From Draconibacterium orientale (GTDB taxonomy: Bacteria > Bacteroidota > Bacteroidia > Bacteroidales > Prolixibacteraceae): a stretch of 49,816 bases of DNA. Of the stretch, positions 19,373 through 27,711 are shown piece after piece (position 1 is the stretch's first letter; every line of letters starts with the position of its first letter). The position numbers were made by a program, and so were the translations under genes. The stretch lies in the NCBI GenBank assembly GCA_020726265.1, contig DYSZ01000005.1, positions 1 to 49,816 of the forward strand. The letters run 5' to 3'. The notes under the pieces were generated by a model. The model was not told the DNA's origin, ran no database searches, and saw only the letters and a list, made by a program, of their open reading frames with translations.

Positions 19373-21097
19373 ATGCTGAATATCCTGACCGAAACATGGA
19401 TACGCCATTGCATGGTTTTATTCCTTCTGACTTTTGTGCAGGAAGATGTTGCTATTGTTGCAGCGGCATTTTCAAAAGTAGAATATGGATTACCCTTCGG
19501 GCTTGCATTTTTAAGTGTTTTCACCGGAATTGTAACTGGAGACCTTGTAATTTACGGATTGGGCTGGATGGCTCAGAAAAGTCCGTGGTTACGGTCCCGA
19601 ATTATTGGTCCGCGCGTTGACCAGGTAAAAGTATGGCTCGAAAGTAATTTTGTTCGGGTGGCTACCATTTGTCGCTTAACTCCGGGTTTACTTTTCCCCA
19701 CTTTCGTTGCATTTGGCTGGTTTCGGTTATCAGCCAAACGGTTTCTGGCAATTTCGCTCATTACCGCTTCGGTATATTCCTTTTTTGCCATGTTACTTGT
19801 TTTGATATTGGGACAGGCAGTATTTTCAAAACTGGGTTACTGGTCGTGGGGACTGATGTTGTTGCTGGCTTTGGCTTATCCGTTTGTAAAATCGGTTAAA
19901 AGTATTGGAAAGCTAAAAAACGGCGGAGCAAAAAGAGAGCTTGTGATTCCTTCCCTCGATGTTGTCAGAAAAAACGGGGAAAAAGAATTTCACAAAGGAA
20001 TGCCTTCACTTACCGGGATTAAAAGATTGATTGCACAGGCCGAACGATTACCCGACTGGCTTTTCTATATTCCCGTGGGGTTACGGTGGTTATGGCTCTC
20101 AATCAGGCATTTTAGTCTTACAATGCCAACCATTACAAATCCGCTGATCGAAAACGGTGGTTTTTGGGGCGAATCGAAAAGTGATATTATGGATAGTGTT
20201 GATGCCAGCCAGCACAAATTTATGGCCCGGTACATTACATTTAAAAGAATTCATACTGATGTGAATGACGATTTACCGATTGCCCTTGAATGCATCCGCA
20301 ATTCGAAGATTGAATTCCCGATGGTGGTAAAACCCGATATCGGCTGGCAGGGTTTTGGCGTAAGGTTGTTAAAAACACCCGAAGACCTTGCTGTGTATTT
20401 GAAATCGTATCCAATAAATGCGCTGATGATTTTTCAGGAATATATCGGTTTTGATGGTGAAGCTGGCGTATTTTATGCCCGAAAACCCAACGAGGAAAAG
20501 GGCACTGTATTTTCACTTACATTGCGTTATTTCCCGTTTGTAACAGGTGATGGAGTTTCTACGGTGAAAGAACTTATCATGAAAAATCCAAGAACAGGTT
20601 TTAAATCGCATTATTTTTTTGGAACACATAATGGTCACCGGGGTTTGTCAACCGAATTACTTAGTAAAATTCCTGATGAAGGAGAAATGGTGAGATTAGC
20701 CTTCATTGGGAGTATCAGGATTGGCGGAATTTACCGTGACGCCCGTTATTTAATAACCCCTGAATTATCTGACCGGTTTGACGAAATAGCAAAAAGTATC
20801 CCTGAGTTTTATTATGGTCGTTTCGATATCAGGTTCAGTACAATCGAGTTGTTGATGGCCGGAAATGATTTTTCAATTTTTGAAATCAACGGTTCCGGCT
20901 CCGAACCTATTCATGCGTGGGATCCTGAAGTGCCCTTTTTCAAGATATACAAAGAGTTGTTTAAAACTCAGAAACTGATGTTTGAAATTGCAGCCCAAAA
21001 CCGGAAGAGGGGTTTTAAACCAGCGCCTGTAAGTGATTTTTTAAAAGCATTTTACACCCAGAATAAATTGCTTGATAGTTATCCGGGGTCAGAATAA
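19373..21097 (+). CDS. DedA/VTT membrane domain fused to an ATP-grasp ligase domain
   Basis: The protein has 574 residues. Residues 1-170 are a DedA/SNARE-associated (VTT) domain. GIVTGDLVIYGLGW (52-65) corresponds to the conserved G..xGD...Y..G re-entrant helix, and RLTPGLLFPTFVAFG (101-115) to the second conserved R..P motif. After a linker, residues ~280-560 form an ATP-grasp domain. MVVKPDIGWQGFGVRLL (317-333) supplies the ATP lysine and glycine-rich loop, IFQEYI (353-358) the hinge, and FEINGSGSEPIHAWDP near 505 the Mg-binding E and N. DedA proteins include lipid-carrier flippases; ATP-grasp enzymes form carboxylate-amine bonds. The fusion suggests ATP-dependent modification linked to transport. 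The substrate is unknown. The gene stands alone between a pseudogene and a terminator. Confidence 0.8.
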   Translation: MLNILTETWIRHCMVLFLLTFVQEDVAIVAAAFSKVEYGLPFGLAFLSVFTGIVTGDLVIYGLGWMAQKSPWLRSRIIGPRVDQVKVWLESNFVRVATICRLTPGLLFPTFVAFGWFRLSAKRFLAISLITASVYSFFAMLLVLILGQAVFSKLGYWSWGLMLLLALAYPFVKSVKSIGKLKNGGAKRELVIPSLDVVRKNGEKEFHKGMPSLTGIKRLIAQAERLPDWLFYIPVGLRWLWLSIRHFSLTMPTITNPLIENGGFWGESKSDIMDSVDASQHKFMARYITFKRIHTDVNDDLPIALECIRNSKIEFPMVVKPDIGWQGFGVRLLKTPEDLAVYLKSYPINALMIFQEYIGFDGEAGVFYARKPNEEKGTVFSLTLRYFPFVTGDGVSTVKELIMKNPRTGFKSHYFFGTHNGHRGLSTELLSKIPDEGEMVRLAFIGSIRIGGIYRDARYLITPELSDRFDEIAKSIPEFYYGRFDIRFSTIELLMAGNDFSIFEINGSGSEPIHAWDPEVPFFKIYKELFKTQKLMFEIAAQNRKRGFKPAPVSDFLKAFYTQNKLLDSYPGSE

Positions 21098-21116
21098 ACA
21101 CACTGTGTTAAATAAA

Positions 21117-21150
21117 AAAGGGACATCCGCCGGTTGATGGATATCCCTTT
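21117..21150. terminator. Bidirectional terminator between the DedA fusion and the rhodanese gene
   Basis: AAAGGGACATCC (21117-21128) and GGATATCCCTTT (21139-21150) form a 12-bp stem with one mismatch and a 10-nt loop, flanked by A and T runs. The genes on either side converge. It shares a 17-nt identical core (GGACATCCGCCGGTTGA) with the terminator at 24534-24567. Confidence 0.8.
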
Positions 21151-21178
21151 CGGTATTAAAGTCGAAACGATTTTTGGT

Positions 21179-22195
21179 TTATTTATTGTATTCGTATCCT
21201 TTGATTTCGTTGGCGGAAAAAACCGACATACCGCCTTTTGCAACCATTTTATCGTAAATCATTCCATTGGTTCCATACAAAAGTGATTTTGCATCGTAAC
21301 CCAGCAAACGCAGATAAGCTGTAAGAAATGCACTGGTTTGACCTGTATAGCAATAAACAACAACTGGTTTGTTGGTTGGCAATGTAGTAAGGTCGGCAGC
21401 ATATTTCATTGATACTTTTGGTTCGTATTGCATTGCTCCAGGAACGTGACCTAAAGCAGCATCGCTGTATTGTGCAGCAGGCCAGTAATTAACAACCTGA
21501 TAAGTGGTTAAGCTTCCAAAAACAGTGGTGTTAGTTATTGAAGCAGGAGTAAAACCTTCGGTAAGCAAAGTGGCAACGCGGGCTTCGAGAATTTCCAGTC
21601 CGGTGGTTTTACCGGTTGAAAGTTTTGGTAAATTGCCTTTTGCACTTTTTACTGTTTCAGTGGCAACAAACTGCGAAGCATAGGCATTACCGTTGGCAAT
21701 TGCAGTATTCCATCTTCCGGCAAAATCGGCATGCCACGAGCACATTCCCCATTTCATTGAAAATACTTTGCTATAACCCATAATACGCAATAACGAAGCG
21801 GCATAACCAGCTGTCTGTCCGGTGTAACATACAATTGCTACTTTGTCGTATTTCGACATGTCAATACCTTTGATATGTGTTAAAACATCGGCAAATGCCA
21901 CATTTTTAGCATTTTTGATATACCCGGTTGCAAAATCTGCTGCAGAACGAATATCGATAATATAAATTTTACCGGTTTCGTTCAGTGTTTTCACGTCTGT
22001 GGCGGCAATAATTGTTGGCATATCCGTAGCTACAAAATCTTTACCTAATGGTGAGCTTGTACTTTCGAGATATTTTACCAAAACCTCGGCTTCATTTACT
22101 TCTTCAACTGGAGGAGTGTCATCACCATTGTTACATGCTGTAACTGCGAATAACACGAAGAAAAGTGCATAGAATAAGAATTTAAACTGTTTCAT
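21179..22195 (-). CDS. Tandem-rhodanese-domain lipoprotein
   Basis: The protein has 338 residues. The signal peptide ends in a lipobox FAVTAC with lipidated C21, so it is anchored in the envelope. Two rhodanese domains follow: one at ~60-160 with the active-site loop CYTGQT at C123, and one at ~230-335 with CYTGQT at C282 and the conserved GHVPGA before it. Both cysteines are present, so both domains could be catalytically competent in sulfur or persulfide transfer. It lies 30 bp downstream of the multihaem cytochrome gene and is almost certainly in its operon. Physiological substrate unknown; an extracytoplasmic sulfur-redox role is inference. Confidence 0.85.
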   Translation of the reverse strand: MKQFKFLFYALFFVLFAVTACNNGDDTPPVEEVNEAEVLVKYLESTSSPLGKDFVATDMPTIIAATDVKTLNETGKIYIIDIRSAADFATGYIKNAKNVAFADVLTHIKGIDMSKYDKVAIVCYTGQTAGYAASLLRIMGYSKVFSMKWGMCSWHADFAGRWNTAIANGNAYASQFVATETVKSAKGNLPKLSTGKTTGLEILEARVATLLTEGFTPASITNTTVFGSLTTYQVVNYWPAAQYSDAALGHVPGAMQYEPKVSMKYAADLTTLPTNKPVVVYCYTGQTSAFLTAYLRLLGYDAKSLLYGTNGMIYDKMVAKGGMSVFSANEIKGYEYNK

Positions 22196-22225
22196 AAAAA
22201 TTAGCGTTTTTATTTGTTATTGAAA

Positions 22226-23632
22226 TTATTTCTGTAAAAACCAATCTTGTGGAAGTTTCCCATCAACAGTAATTGGTTTTGTTGCTGATTTTTCCCATTC
22301 AAGTAAATCTGAATCAAAAAGATATAGCTCTTTATTGATCAGGGTGCCATTTTCGTTTCTAATGTGGCAGCTGGTATAGCAAACACCACCCGGAACTAAT
22401 TTTGTTCGGCTTGTCCAGCGTAAAATGTTATGCGGCGTAGTGTAATTATAAGTCGGGAATGCATCGAAATTGGCATATTGCGGAACACCATAAACCGACC
22501 AGTTATCAGGTGCAGCCAAGGTTCTGCGAACCAATGCATATTTTAAGCCTGTTTTAATATCGGGCAGTGGATTCATGGCAATTTTATAACTCATATACGA
22601 AGGTACTCTTGCTCCTTCGCCATGTACATGGCAACTGCCGCAGTTGTTGTAATTCTGCGAGTGACAAACCTGGCAGTTAAAGTCATCGGCATGCATCAGG
22701 TGCCAGGTATTCGAAGTGGTAGCTTTGGCATGGCACTGTGTGCACTTTGGCAGTTTGGAATAGGCATATCGCTGGTCAACCGATTTCCCATCGCCATGTA
22801 ATTCGGTTCCTGTGTGACAATCGGTACAAGCATAATTATTGGCTGTTAAATGTACATCGGGCTGGGTGCCTGGAGCAACACCAAGGTAAGCATGACCGCC
22901 GCGCGAAACATGGCAGGTAACACAAACATTCACCATGTCGGGCGTTTTTGTAAAGCTGTGGCCATTAGCTAAACCACCTCCACCCGTTGGCGGGCGAACC
23001 ACGTGACAGTTGCCACAGGTTCCGTGACAGGTGGCGCAGTTTTTTGAGTAGCCTTCTTTGTGGCTTGCCTGCAATTTGTCAAATTCCGAAACTCCTGATA
23101 ACCCGCTTCTCATGGCTACCTTTCTCATTTGTCCTGTGCCATTGTGAATGCTGGTTACAAAGTTTTTGGTGATTTCGGCATGGCAGGTGTTACATTTGGT
23201 TTTATACTCTGCCGAAGGGTGTTTAATAAAATCGCCTGAATGGGCTTTTAACTTATCATCAGTTTTATCTGTACCGTTGTGACAACCGACACATCCGATT
23301 TTATAATGCGAATTTTTCTTGAATTCTTCGTACCCGGCACCGTTCATATAAACCCTGTCATAAGGTTCGTAATGTGGTGCTTCTCCACCACAACCCCCGG
23401 CAGGTGCTTCAGTATCGGGAGAGAAAACTTTCTGAAGATGGGCATAATTGGTGTGGCAACCTTCGCAGGATGCAACACTCATTTCTTCCGGTTCCTCTTC
23501 AGTCGGTGGTTCCGAATTACAGGCTGTACTAAGTAAAACAATTGTTATTATGGCAACTCCAAGGAAAGCTATTATCCGCAGGTTGTTTAACACGATTGCA
23601 GAGTTGCGTTTTGTATGTTTTTGAAAACTCAT
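22226..23632 (-). CDS. Multihaem c-type cytochrome lipoprotein (ten CXXCH plus one CX3CH)
   Basis: The protein has 468 residues from the ATG at 23632, which is followed by a long signal peptide ending in LLSTAC (lipidated C38). A start further upstream at 23680-23689 is possible. I count ten CXXCH motifs: CEGCH, CVGCH, CNTCH, CATCH, CGNCH, CVTCH, CTDCH, CTQCH, CQVCH and CGSCH, from about residue 56 onwards. A CYTSCH (CX3CH) lies at 418. The CATCHGTCGNCH and CQVCHSQNYNNCGSCH pairs indicate closely packed haems, as in decahaem or octahaem electron conduits. It is likely on the outer face of a membrane, passing electrons. Partner reductase not seen. It is followed by the rhodanese lipoprotein; a divergent Crp/Fnr gene lies upstream. 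Confidence 0.9.
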   Translation of the reverse strand: MSFQKHTKRNSAIVLNNLRIIAFLGVAIITIVLLSTACNSEPPTEEEPEEMSVASCEGCHTNYAHLQKVFSPDTEAPAGGCGGEAPHYEPYDRVYMNGAGYEEFKKNSHYKIGCVGCHNGTDKTDDKLKAHSGDFIKHPSAEYKTKCNTCHAEITKNFVTSIHNGTGQMRKVAMRSGLSGVSEFDKLQASHKEGYSKNCATCHGTCGNCHVVRPPTGGGGLANGHSFTKTPDMVNVCVTCHVSRGGHAYLGVAPGTQPDVHLTANNYACTDCHTGTELHGDGKSVDQRYAYSKLPKCTQCHAKATTSNTWHLMHADDFNCQVCHSQNYNNCGSCHVHGEGARVPSYMSYKIAMNPLPDIKTGLKYALVRRTLAAPDNWSVYGVPQYANFDAFPTYNYTTPHNILRWTSRTKLVPGGVCYTSCHIRNENGTLINKELYLFDSDLLEWEKSATKPITVDGKLPQDWFLQK

Positions 23633-23769
23633 AATAGTAATTTTTTTGATGGTGATTCCCTGTTTTTGATCAAGTTTCATCGAATGCAAAGGTTATTTAA
23701 AACCAGTTGGGTTTGAGTTGAAAGGAATTGATTCGCATAACCGATATGGCAAATTTGATACAGAGAGCA

Positions 23770-23814
23770 AACTGATCTGCATCAGTTTTCAACATGATTT
23801 TTTAACTACATTTG
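23770..23814 (+). promoter_or_regulatory. FNR/Crp-like operator and promoter of the divergent Crp/Fnr gene
   Basis: AACTGATctgcATCAGTT (23770-23787) is a perfect 7-bp inverted repeat with a 4-nt spacer. It is close to the classical FNR half-site arrangement TTGAT-N4-ATCAA. An exact -7 box TACATTTG lies at 23807-23814. With a start point about 6 nt after the box, the operator centre falls near -41, the class II activator position. The site is shared with the cytochrome operon, whose start is 138 bp away in the other direction. Confidence 0.6.
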
Positions 23815-23835
23815 CCTTGTTCGTAAATCTTAAAA

Positions 23836-24531
23836 ATGGATTCTAATCAATCATATTCCAGTTGTTGCATTGGTCACCACAAATGCAATTGTTTTAATGT
23901 CCTTTCACAGAAAGAGTACGATTTTCTGTTTTCGAATTCTGTTTTGGTCAAATTCGACAAACAGGAAATTATATACAAACAGGGAGGCATGGTATCCAGC
24001 ATTCTGATGGTGGAAAGCGGCTTGGTAAAAGTTTTTATTGAAAACGACAGCAATCTGTTGGTGCTGAAAATTGTAACAGCCGGAAAACTTTTGGGACTTA
24101 CGTCACTCTCAGAAAAAAACAATACTTACCAATACAGTGCAATGGCGTATGTCGATTCTATAATCAGGCAAATCGATATCAATGCTTTCAGAAAAGTGGT
24201 GAAGGAGAATGCCATTTTTGCCAAAGAGATTATTGATATGCTGAATTCAAACAGTATCCAGATTAATGGTCGGTTTTTTTGTCTGTCACACAAACAATCG
24301 TTTGGTAGGCTTGCCGATATTTTATTGTGTTTGAGCGAAAGGGTTTTTAAAGAAAAGGAGTTTGAACTTCCGTTATCGCGAAAAGAACTTGCCGAGTTAA
24401 CAGGCTTGCAACCCGAAACTGTGATCAGGTTATTAAAACAATTTACAAACGATGGTTTGATCAGAGTTGATGGTAAACGGCTGGGAATATTAGACCTTCA
24501 GGCATTGCGCGAAATCAGCGAAAAAGGATAA
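23836..24531 (+). CDS. Crp/Fnr family regulator with N-terminal cysteine cluster
   Basis: The protein has 231 residues. An N-terminal SSCCIGHHKCNC motif puts four cysteines at 10, 11, 17 and 19, reminiscent of the FNR N-terminal Fe-S cluster ligands, although the spacing differs. The cNMP-like beta-roll follows (~25-140, with DKQEIIYKQGG), then a Crp-type winged helix with RKELAELTGLQPETVIRLLK (~187-206). It is probably a redox or oxygen sensor. It is divergent from the cytochrome/rhodanese operon, and the shared gap carries an FNR-like palindrome. The inference is that it controls that operon and itself. Confidence 0.88.
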   Translation: MDSNQSYSSCCIGHHKCNCFNVLSQKEYDFLFSNSVLVKFDKQEIIYKQGGMVSSILMVESGLVKVFIENDSNLLVLKIVTAGKLLGLTSLSEKNNTYQYSAMAYVDSIIRQIDINAFRKVVKENAIFAKEIIDMLNSNSIQINGRFFCLSHKQSFGRLADILLCLSERVFKEKEFELPLSRKELAELTGLQPETVIRLLKQFTNDGLIRVDGKRLGILDLQALREISEKG

Positions 24532-24533
24532 AA

Positions 24534-24567
24534 AAAAGGACATCCGCCGGTTGACAGACATCCTTTT
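24534..24567. terminator. Terminator between the Crp/Fnr gene and fba, homologous to that at 21117
   Basis: AAAAGGA (24534-24540) pairs with TCCTTTT (24561-24567) around a 20-nt loop containing GCCGG. The A-run on one side and T-run on the other suit both convergent genes. It shares GGACATCCGCCGGTTGA with 21121-21137. Confidence 0.7.
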
Positions 24568-24614
24568 CTATAGCATCAGAATTTTTGATTTCTAATTCTT
24601 CTTTCTTAATTCAA

Positions 24615-25610
24615 TTAAGCCTGTCCTGCAGAACCCAAAACGCTAATATTTTTGTGCATGTACAGTTTTTTCAGCGAGTCGCGGGCTGGACCGAGGTATT
24701 TCCGCGGGTCGAATTCGCCCGGGTTTTGAGTTAACACCTTGCGGATTGCAGCAGTCATCGCGATACGACCGTCAGAGTCGATGTTGATTTTGCAAACAGC
24801 CGATTTTGCAGCCCTGCGCAACCATTCTTCAGGAATACCAACAGTGTCTTTCATTTTGCCACCATATTCATTCACTTCTTTTACCAGATCCTGCGGAACT
24901 GAAGAAGAACCGTGCAATACGATTGGGAAGCCGGGAATGCGTTTTTCAATTTCTTCGAGAATATCGAAACGGAGCATTGGCGGGATTAGAATGCCTTCTT
25001 CATTGCGTTTGCACTGTGCAGGTGTGAATTTGTTTGCACCATGCGAAGTTCCGATTGAAATGGCAAGCGAATCCACACCTGTTTTTTTAACGAAATCTTC
25101 CACTTCTTCGGGGCGGGTGTAAGTTGAATGTTCTGCAACCACATCGTCTTCAATACCGGCTAAAACGCCAAGTTCGCCTTCAACGGTAACGCCGTGGGCA
25201 TGTGCGTATTCAACTACCTGTTTGGTAAGCTCAATATTTTTTTCGTAGGAGTGGTGCGAGCCATCAATCATTACCGATGAAAAACCACTGTCGATACATT
25301 CTTTGCAAAGGTCGAAAGTGTCGCCGTGGTCGAGGTGAAGAACGATCGGAATTTCGTAACCGAGTTCTTTTACATACTCAACAGCGCCTTTGGCCATGTT
25401 GCGGAGCAAAGTGGCGTTGGCATATTTACGGGCACCCGACGAAACCTGCAGAATTACCGGTGATTTGGTTTCAACACAAGCTTGAAGAATTGCCTGTAAT
25501 TGTTCGAGATTATTGAAATTGTACGCCGGAATAGCGTATCCGCCTGCAACTGCTTTCGCAAAAAGCTCTTTGCTGTTTACAAGGCCTAAATCTTTATAAC
25601 TGACTGCCAT
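24615..25610 (-). CDS. fba: Fructose-bisphosphate aldolase, class II
   Basis: A 331-residue zinc aldolase splitting fructose-1,6-bisphosphate in glycolysis. Zinc-site residues are visible in HLDHGDTFD (H and D), GELGVLAGIEDD (E), GTSHGANKF (H) and LHGSSSVP (H). The ATG at 25610 (MAVSYKDLGLVN) is preferred over an upstream TTG. Single gene, full length, with a terminator just downstream. Its divergent partner is the GntR regulator at 26022, with a 411-bp gap between them. Confidence 0.93.
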   Translation of the reverse strand: MAVSYKDLGLVNSKELFAKAVAGGYAIPAYNFNNLEQLQAILQACVETKSPVILQVSSGARKYANATLLRNMAKGAVEYVKELGYEIPIVLHLDHGDTFDLCKECIDSGFSSVMIDGSHHSYEKNIELTKQVVEYAHAHGVTVEGELGVLAGIEDDVVAEHSTYTRPEEVEDFVKKTGVDSLAISIGTSHGANKFTPAQCKRNEEGILIPPMLRFDILEEIEKRIPGFPIVLHGSSSVPQDLVKEVNEYGGKMKDTVGIPEEWLRRAAKSAVCKINIDSDGRIAMTAAIRKVLTQNPGEFDPRKYLGPARDSLKKLYMHKNISVLGSAGQA

Positions 25611-25781
25611 CTTATTTAATTTTAATTGGTTAAACAATTTTTAGTGGGGTGAATTTACGACAAAATAACTTAACACACAGCACCTTTCCCTGATGCCCGC
25701 CCAAATTTAACCCAGTAATAACATCTTTTAACGGCTGAAAATCTGGTTTCCGAATTTTGGTTGCAGCAGAATGTTGAATTC

Positions 25782-25883
25782 CGGTGAGTGCATTCCTCTC
25801 GCCTGAGGCGAGACGTAGTAAGCGAACGAAACATTAAAAAAGTCCTTGACGGAATCGCATTCCTCGTCAGCTCGCTGCGAGGA
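25782..25883. repeat. Palindromic intergenic element between fba and the GntR gene
   Basis: It contains the hairpin CTCGCC-TGA-GGCGAG (25798-25812) and, 50 bp on, TCCTCG...CGAGGA (25861-25882). CATTCCTC occurs twice (near 25791 and 25858), which gives the block a duplicated, REP-like look. No coding potential. Copy number elsewhere is unknown. Confidence 0.5.
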
Positions 25884-25914
25884 GTTTCAATTGGCAAATT
25901 CAAAAAAAATATTT

Positions 25915-25932
25915 CTGTAATATGTATTACAG
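25915..25932. promoter_or_regulatory. Candidate GntR/FadR operator (perfect palindrome) upstream of the GntR gene
   Basis: CTGTAATATGTATTACAG: perfect 7-bp arms around ATGT. The GTAA...TTAC core agrees with the GT...AC rule of FadR-subfamily operators. It lies 90 bp before the GntR start, suggesting autoregulation, and in the gap shared with fba. A near copy at 28667-28684 and weaker ones at 41972-41989 and 42003-42020 extend it to the MurNAc genes. Confidence 0.65.
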
Positions 25933-26021
25933 CATTTTGGTTTCGAAAAATGATTTTCTTTGTATCAATAGGGTTTTAAAACAGGTTACTTAACCATTAC
26001 AATTTTCAACACCATTTTATT

Positions 26022-26762
26022 ATGGATCTTGATCAGATATTTCAGAAAATCGGTACCACCCAAACGTTAAGCCAGAAGATTGAACGTAACATTGAACGTG
26101 CCATCCGCGAGAAAAAACTTCCGATTGGTTCGAAACTTCCTTCAGAGCGCGAATTGTGCGAAATGTTTGCAGTGAGCCGTACTGCGCTGCGCGAGGCGCT
26201 CAGGCGATTAAGTGCACGCGGCCTGATTCAGATTAAAAAGGGTAGTGGAATGGTGGTTACCAACATCGACATAAAAGATGCAATCAGTTCGCTCAATTTG
26301 TATTACGACCTCAAATTTGATGAAAACCTGATTGGACAGATCATCGAACTCAGGCTCGCTTTTGAACCCGAAATTGCAAAAATGGCTGCCATCAACCGCA
26401 CCGATGAAGACCTGAAAAATATGGAAGCTAACCTGGTGGAGTTCGCTAAATGCAACCCCGACAATACACAGCTTGAATCGGACATCGACAACCGGTTTCA
26501 CCTAACTGTGGCCCGCGCTACCGAAAACCCTTTTGTAATTGTTACCATGGAGCCGGTGCACAACCTTTTACCGCGGATGCGCAACTTTATTTACGCCAAC
26601 ATTGAGGGCGAAAAGGAAATAACTTTAGGGTATCATAAGGAAATTGTTAATGCAATAAGGGAGCGCGATGCCGACCGTGCCTACGAAAAAATGCAGGCAC
26701 ACATCGATCGCAATATGCAGTTGTACAACAAGTTTTTCAAACAAATAAAATTGCCCGATTAA
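26022..26762 (+). CDS. FadR/GntR family transcriptional regulator (FCD domain)
   Basis: The protein has 246 residues. The winged helix spans ~10-80 with SKLPSERELCEMFAVSRTAL and a GSGMVV wing. The C-terminal FCD domain (~95-230) keeps the metal/ligand pattern: the aspartate and histidine of DIDNRFHLTVARA, then YHKEIVNAI and HIDRNM. FCD regulators sense small carboxylates or sugar acids. Its neighbours murQ and the kinase make MurNAc or MurNAc-6-phosphate an attractive effector, since it carries a lactyl carboxylate. That is inference. Candidate operators are found upstream of itself, at the kinase/acetyltransferase divide and before susC. Confidence 0.9.
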   Translation: MDLDQIFQKIGTTQTLSQKIERNIERAIREKKLPIGSKLPSERELCEMFAVSRTALREALRRLSARGLIQIKKGSGMVVTNIDIKDAISSLNLYYDLKFDENLIGQIIELRLAFEPEIAKMAAINRTDEDLKNMEANLVEFAKCNPDNTQLESDIDNRFHLTVARATENPFVIVTMEPVHNLLPRMRNFIYANIEGEKEITLGYHKEIVNAIRERDADRAYEKMQAHIDRNMQLYNKFFKQIKLPD

Positions 26763-26782
26763 TGCCATTTAGTTGGTATTAA

Positions 26783-26834
26783 CAGACTTCGACTATGCTC
26801 AGTCTGACCGTCACCCTGAGCGCAGTCGAAGGGT
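26783..26834. repeat. Bacteroidota palindromic repeat, copy 1
   Basis: A 52-nt element with arms CTTCGACTATGCTCAG and CTGAGCGCAGTCGAAG. It sits between the convergent GntR and murQ genes and is 47/52 identical to 33251-33302 by direct comparison. The hairpin could act as a terminator or mRNA 3' stabiliser. Confidence 0.8.
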
Positions 26835-26889
26835 ATTTTGCAATCAACTAAAAGCTTTTTGCCGTAAATAAACGAGATTGATACCTAAA

Positions 26890-27711
26890 TTATAACTCCT
26901 GATTTTTGGCTTTTTCCAACACTGCATTCACCGACCCATGCAGAAGCAGTAAACGCTTGGCAGTTTGTTCATTATAGCCCAGTTCAGCCATAATCATTAG
27001 CGTGCCGCGATGAACCAGTTTCTGGTTGGTAAGCTGCATATTTACCATTTTGTTGCCTTTCACCCTGCCAAGTTTTATCATCAGCGAAGTGGTGATCATG
27101 TTCAGGATGAGTTTTTGCGAAGTCCCCGATTTCATGCGGGTGCTTCCGGTAACAAATTCAGGCCCCACAATAGCTTCAATAGCCACATCGGCATTTTGGG
27201 CAAGTACACTGTTCTGATTATTTACAATACACCCCGTAAGTATGCCATTTTCGCGGGCTTTTCGCAGCGCACCAACTACATACGGTGTGCGGCCCGAAGC
27301 AGCAATGCCAACCACAGTATCCAACGGATTGATATTAAATTTCCGAAGTTCATTCCAGCCCATTTCTTCGTTGTCTTCTGCTGATTCAACAGCTTTGCGG
27401 ATGGCGCGGTCACCACCGGCAATCAGTCCGATTACAAGGTCGTAACCAACCCCGTAGGTTGGAGGAATTTCTGAAGCATCCAGAATGCCCAGTCGTCCGC
27501 TGGTACCAGCGCCTAAATAAAACAAACGGCCACCTTTTTTCATGCGCTGCAGAATTTGCTCCACCAGCATTTCAATTTTCGGAATTGTCGCATTTACTGC
27601 CGGCAAAACTTTTTTGTCTTCTTCGTGAATGTTCAGTAAAAGTTCTTTTACCGACATCTTTTCCAGATCGTTGTGTAGTGAATCTTTTTCGGTAATGCTG
27701 TCCTGGTTCAT
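26890..27711 (-). CDS. murQ: N-acetylmuramic acid 6-phosphate etherase
   Basis: A 273-residue SIS-fold enzyme removing D-lactate from MurNAc-6-phosphate to give GlcNAc-6-phosphate. Family hallmarks are FYLGAGTSGRLGILDASEIP (glutamate in ASEIP), AVESAEDNEEMG, GIAASGRTPYVVGAL and TGSTRMKSGTSQKL. The C-terminus is a little shorter than the usual ~300 residues, but all core motifs are intact. It overlaps the upstream kinase gene by 4 nt, so kinase and etherase are translationally coupled and follow each other in the pathway. Confidence 0.96.
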   Translation of the reverse strand: MNQDSITEKDSLHNDLEKMSVKELLLNIHEEDKKVLPAVNATIPKIEMLVEQILQRMKKGGRLFYLGAGTSGRLGILDASEIPPTYGVGYDLVIGLIAGGDRAIRKAVESAEDNEEMGWNELRKFNINPLDTVVGIAASGRTPYVVGALRKARENGILTGCIVNNQNSVLAQNADVAIEAIVGPEFVTGSTRMKSGTSQKLILNMITTSLMIKLGRVKGNKMVNMQLTNQKLVHRGTLMIMAELGYNEQTAKRLLLLHGSVNAVLEKAKNQEL

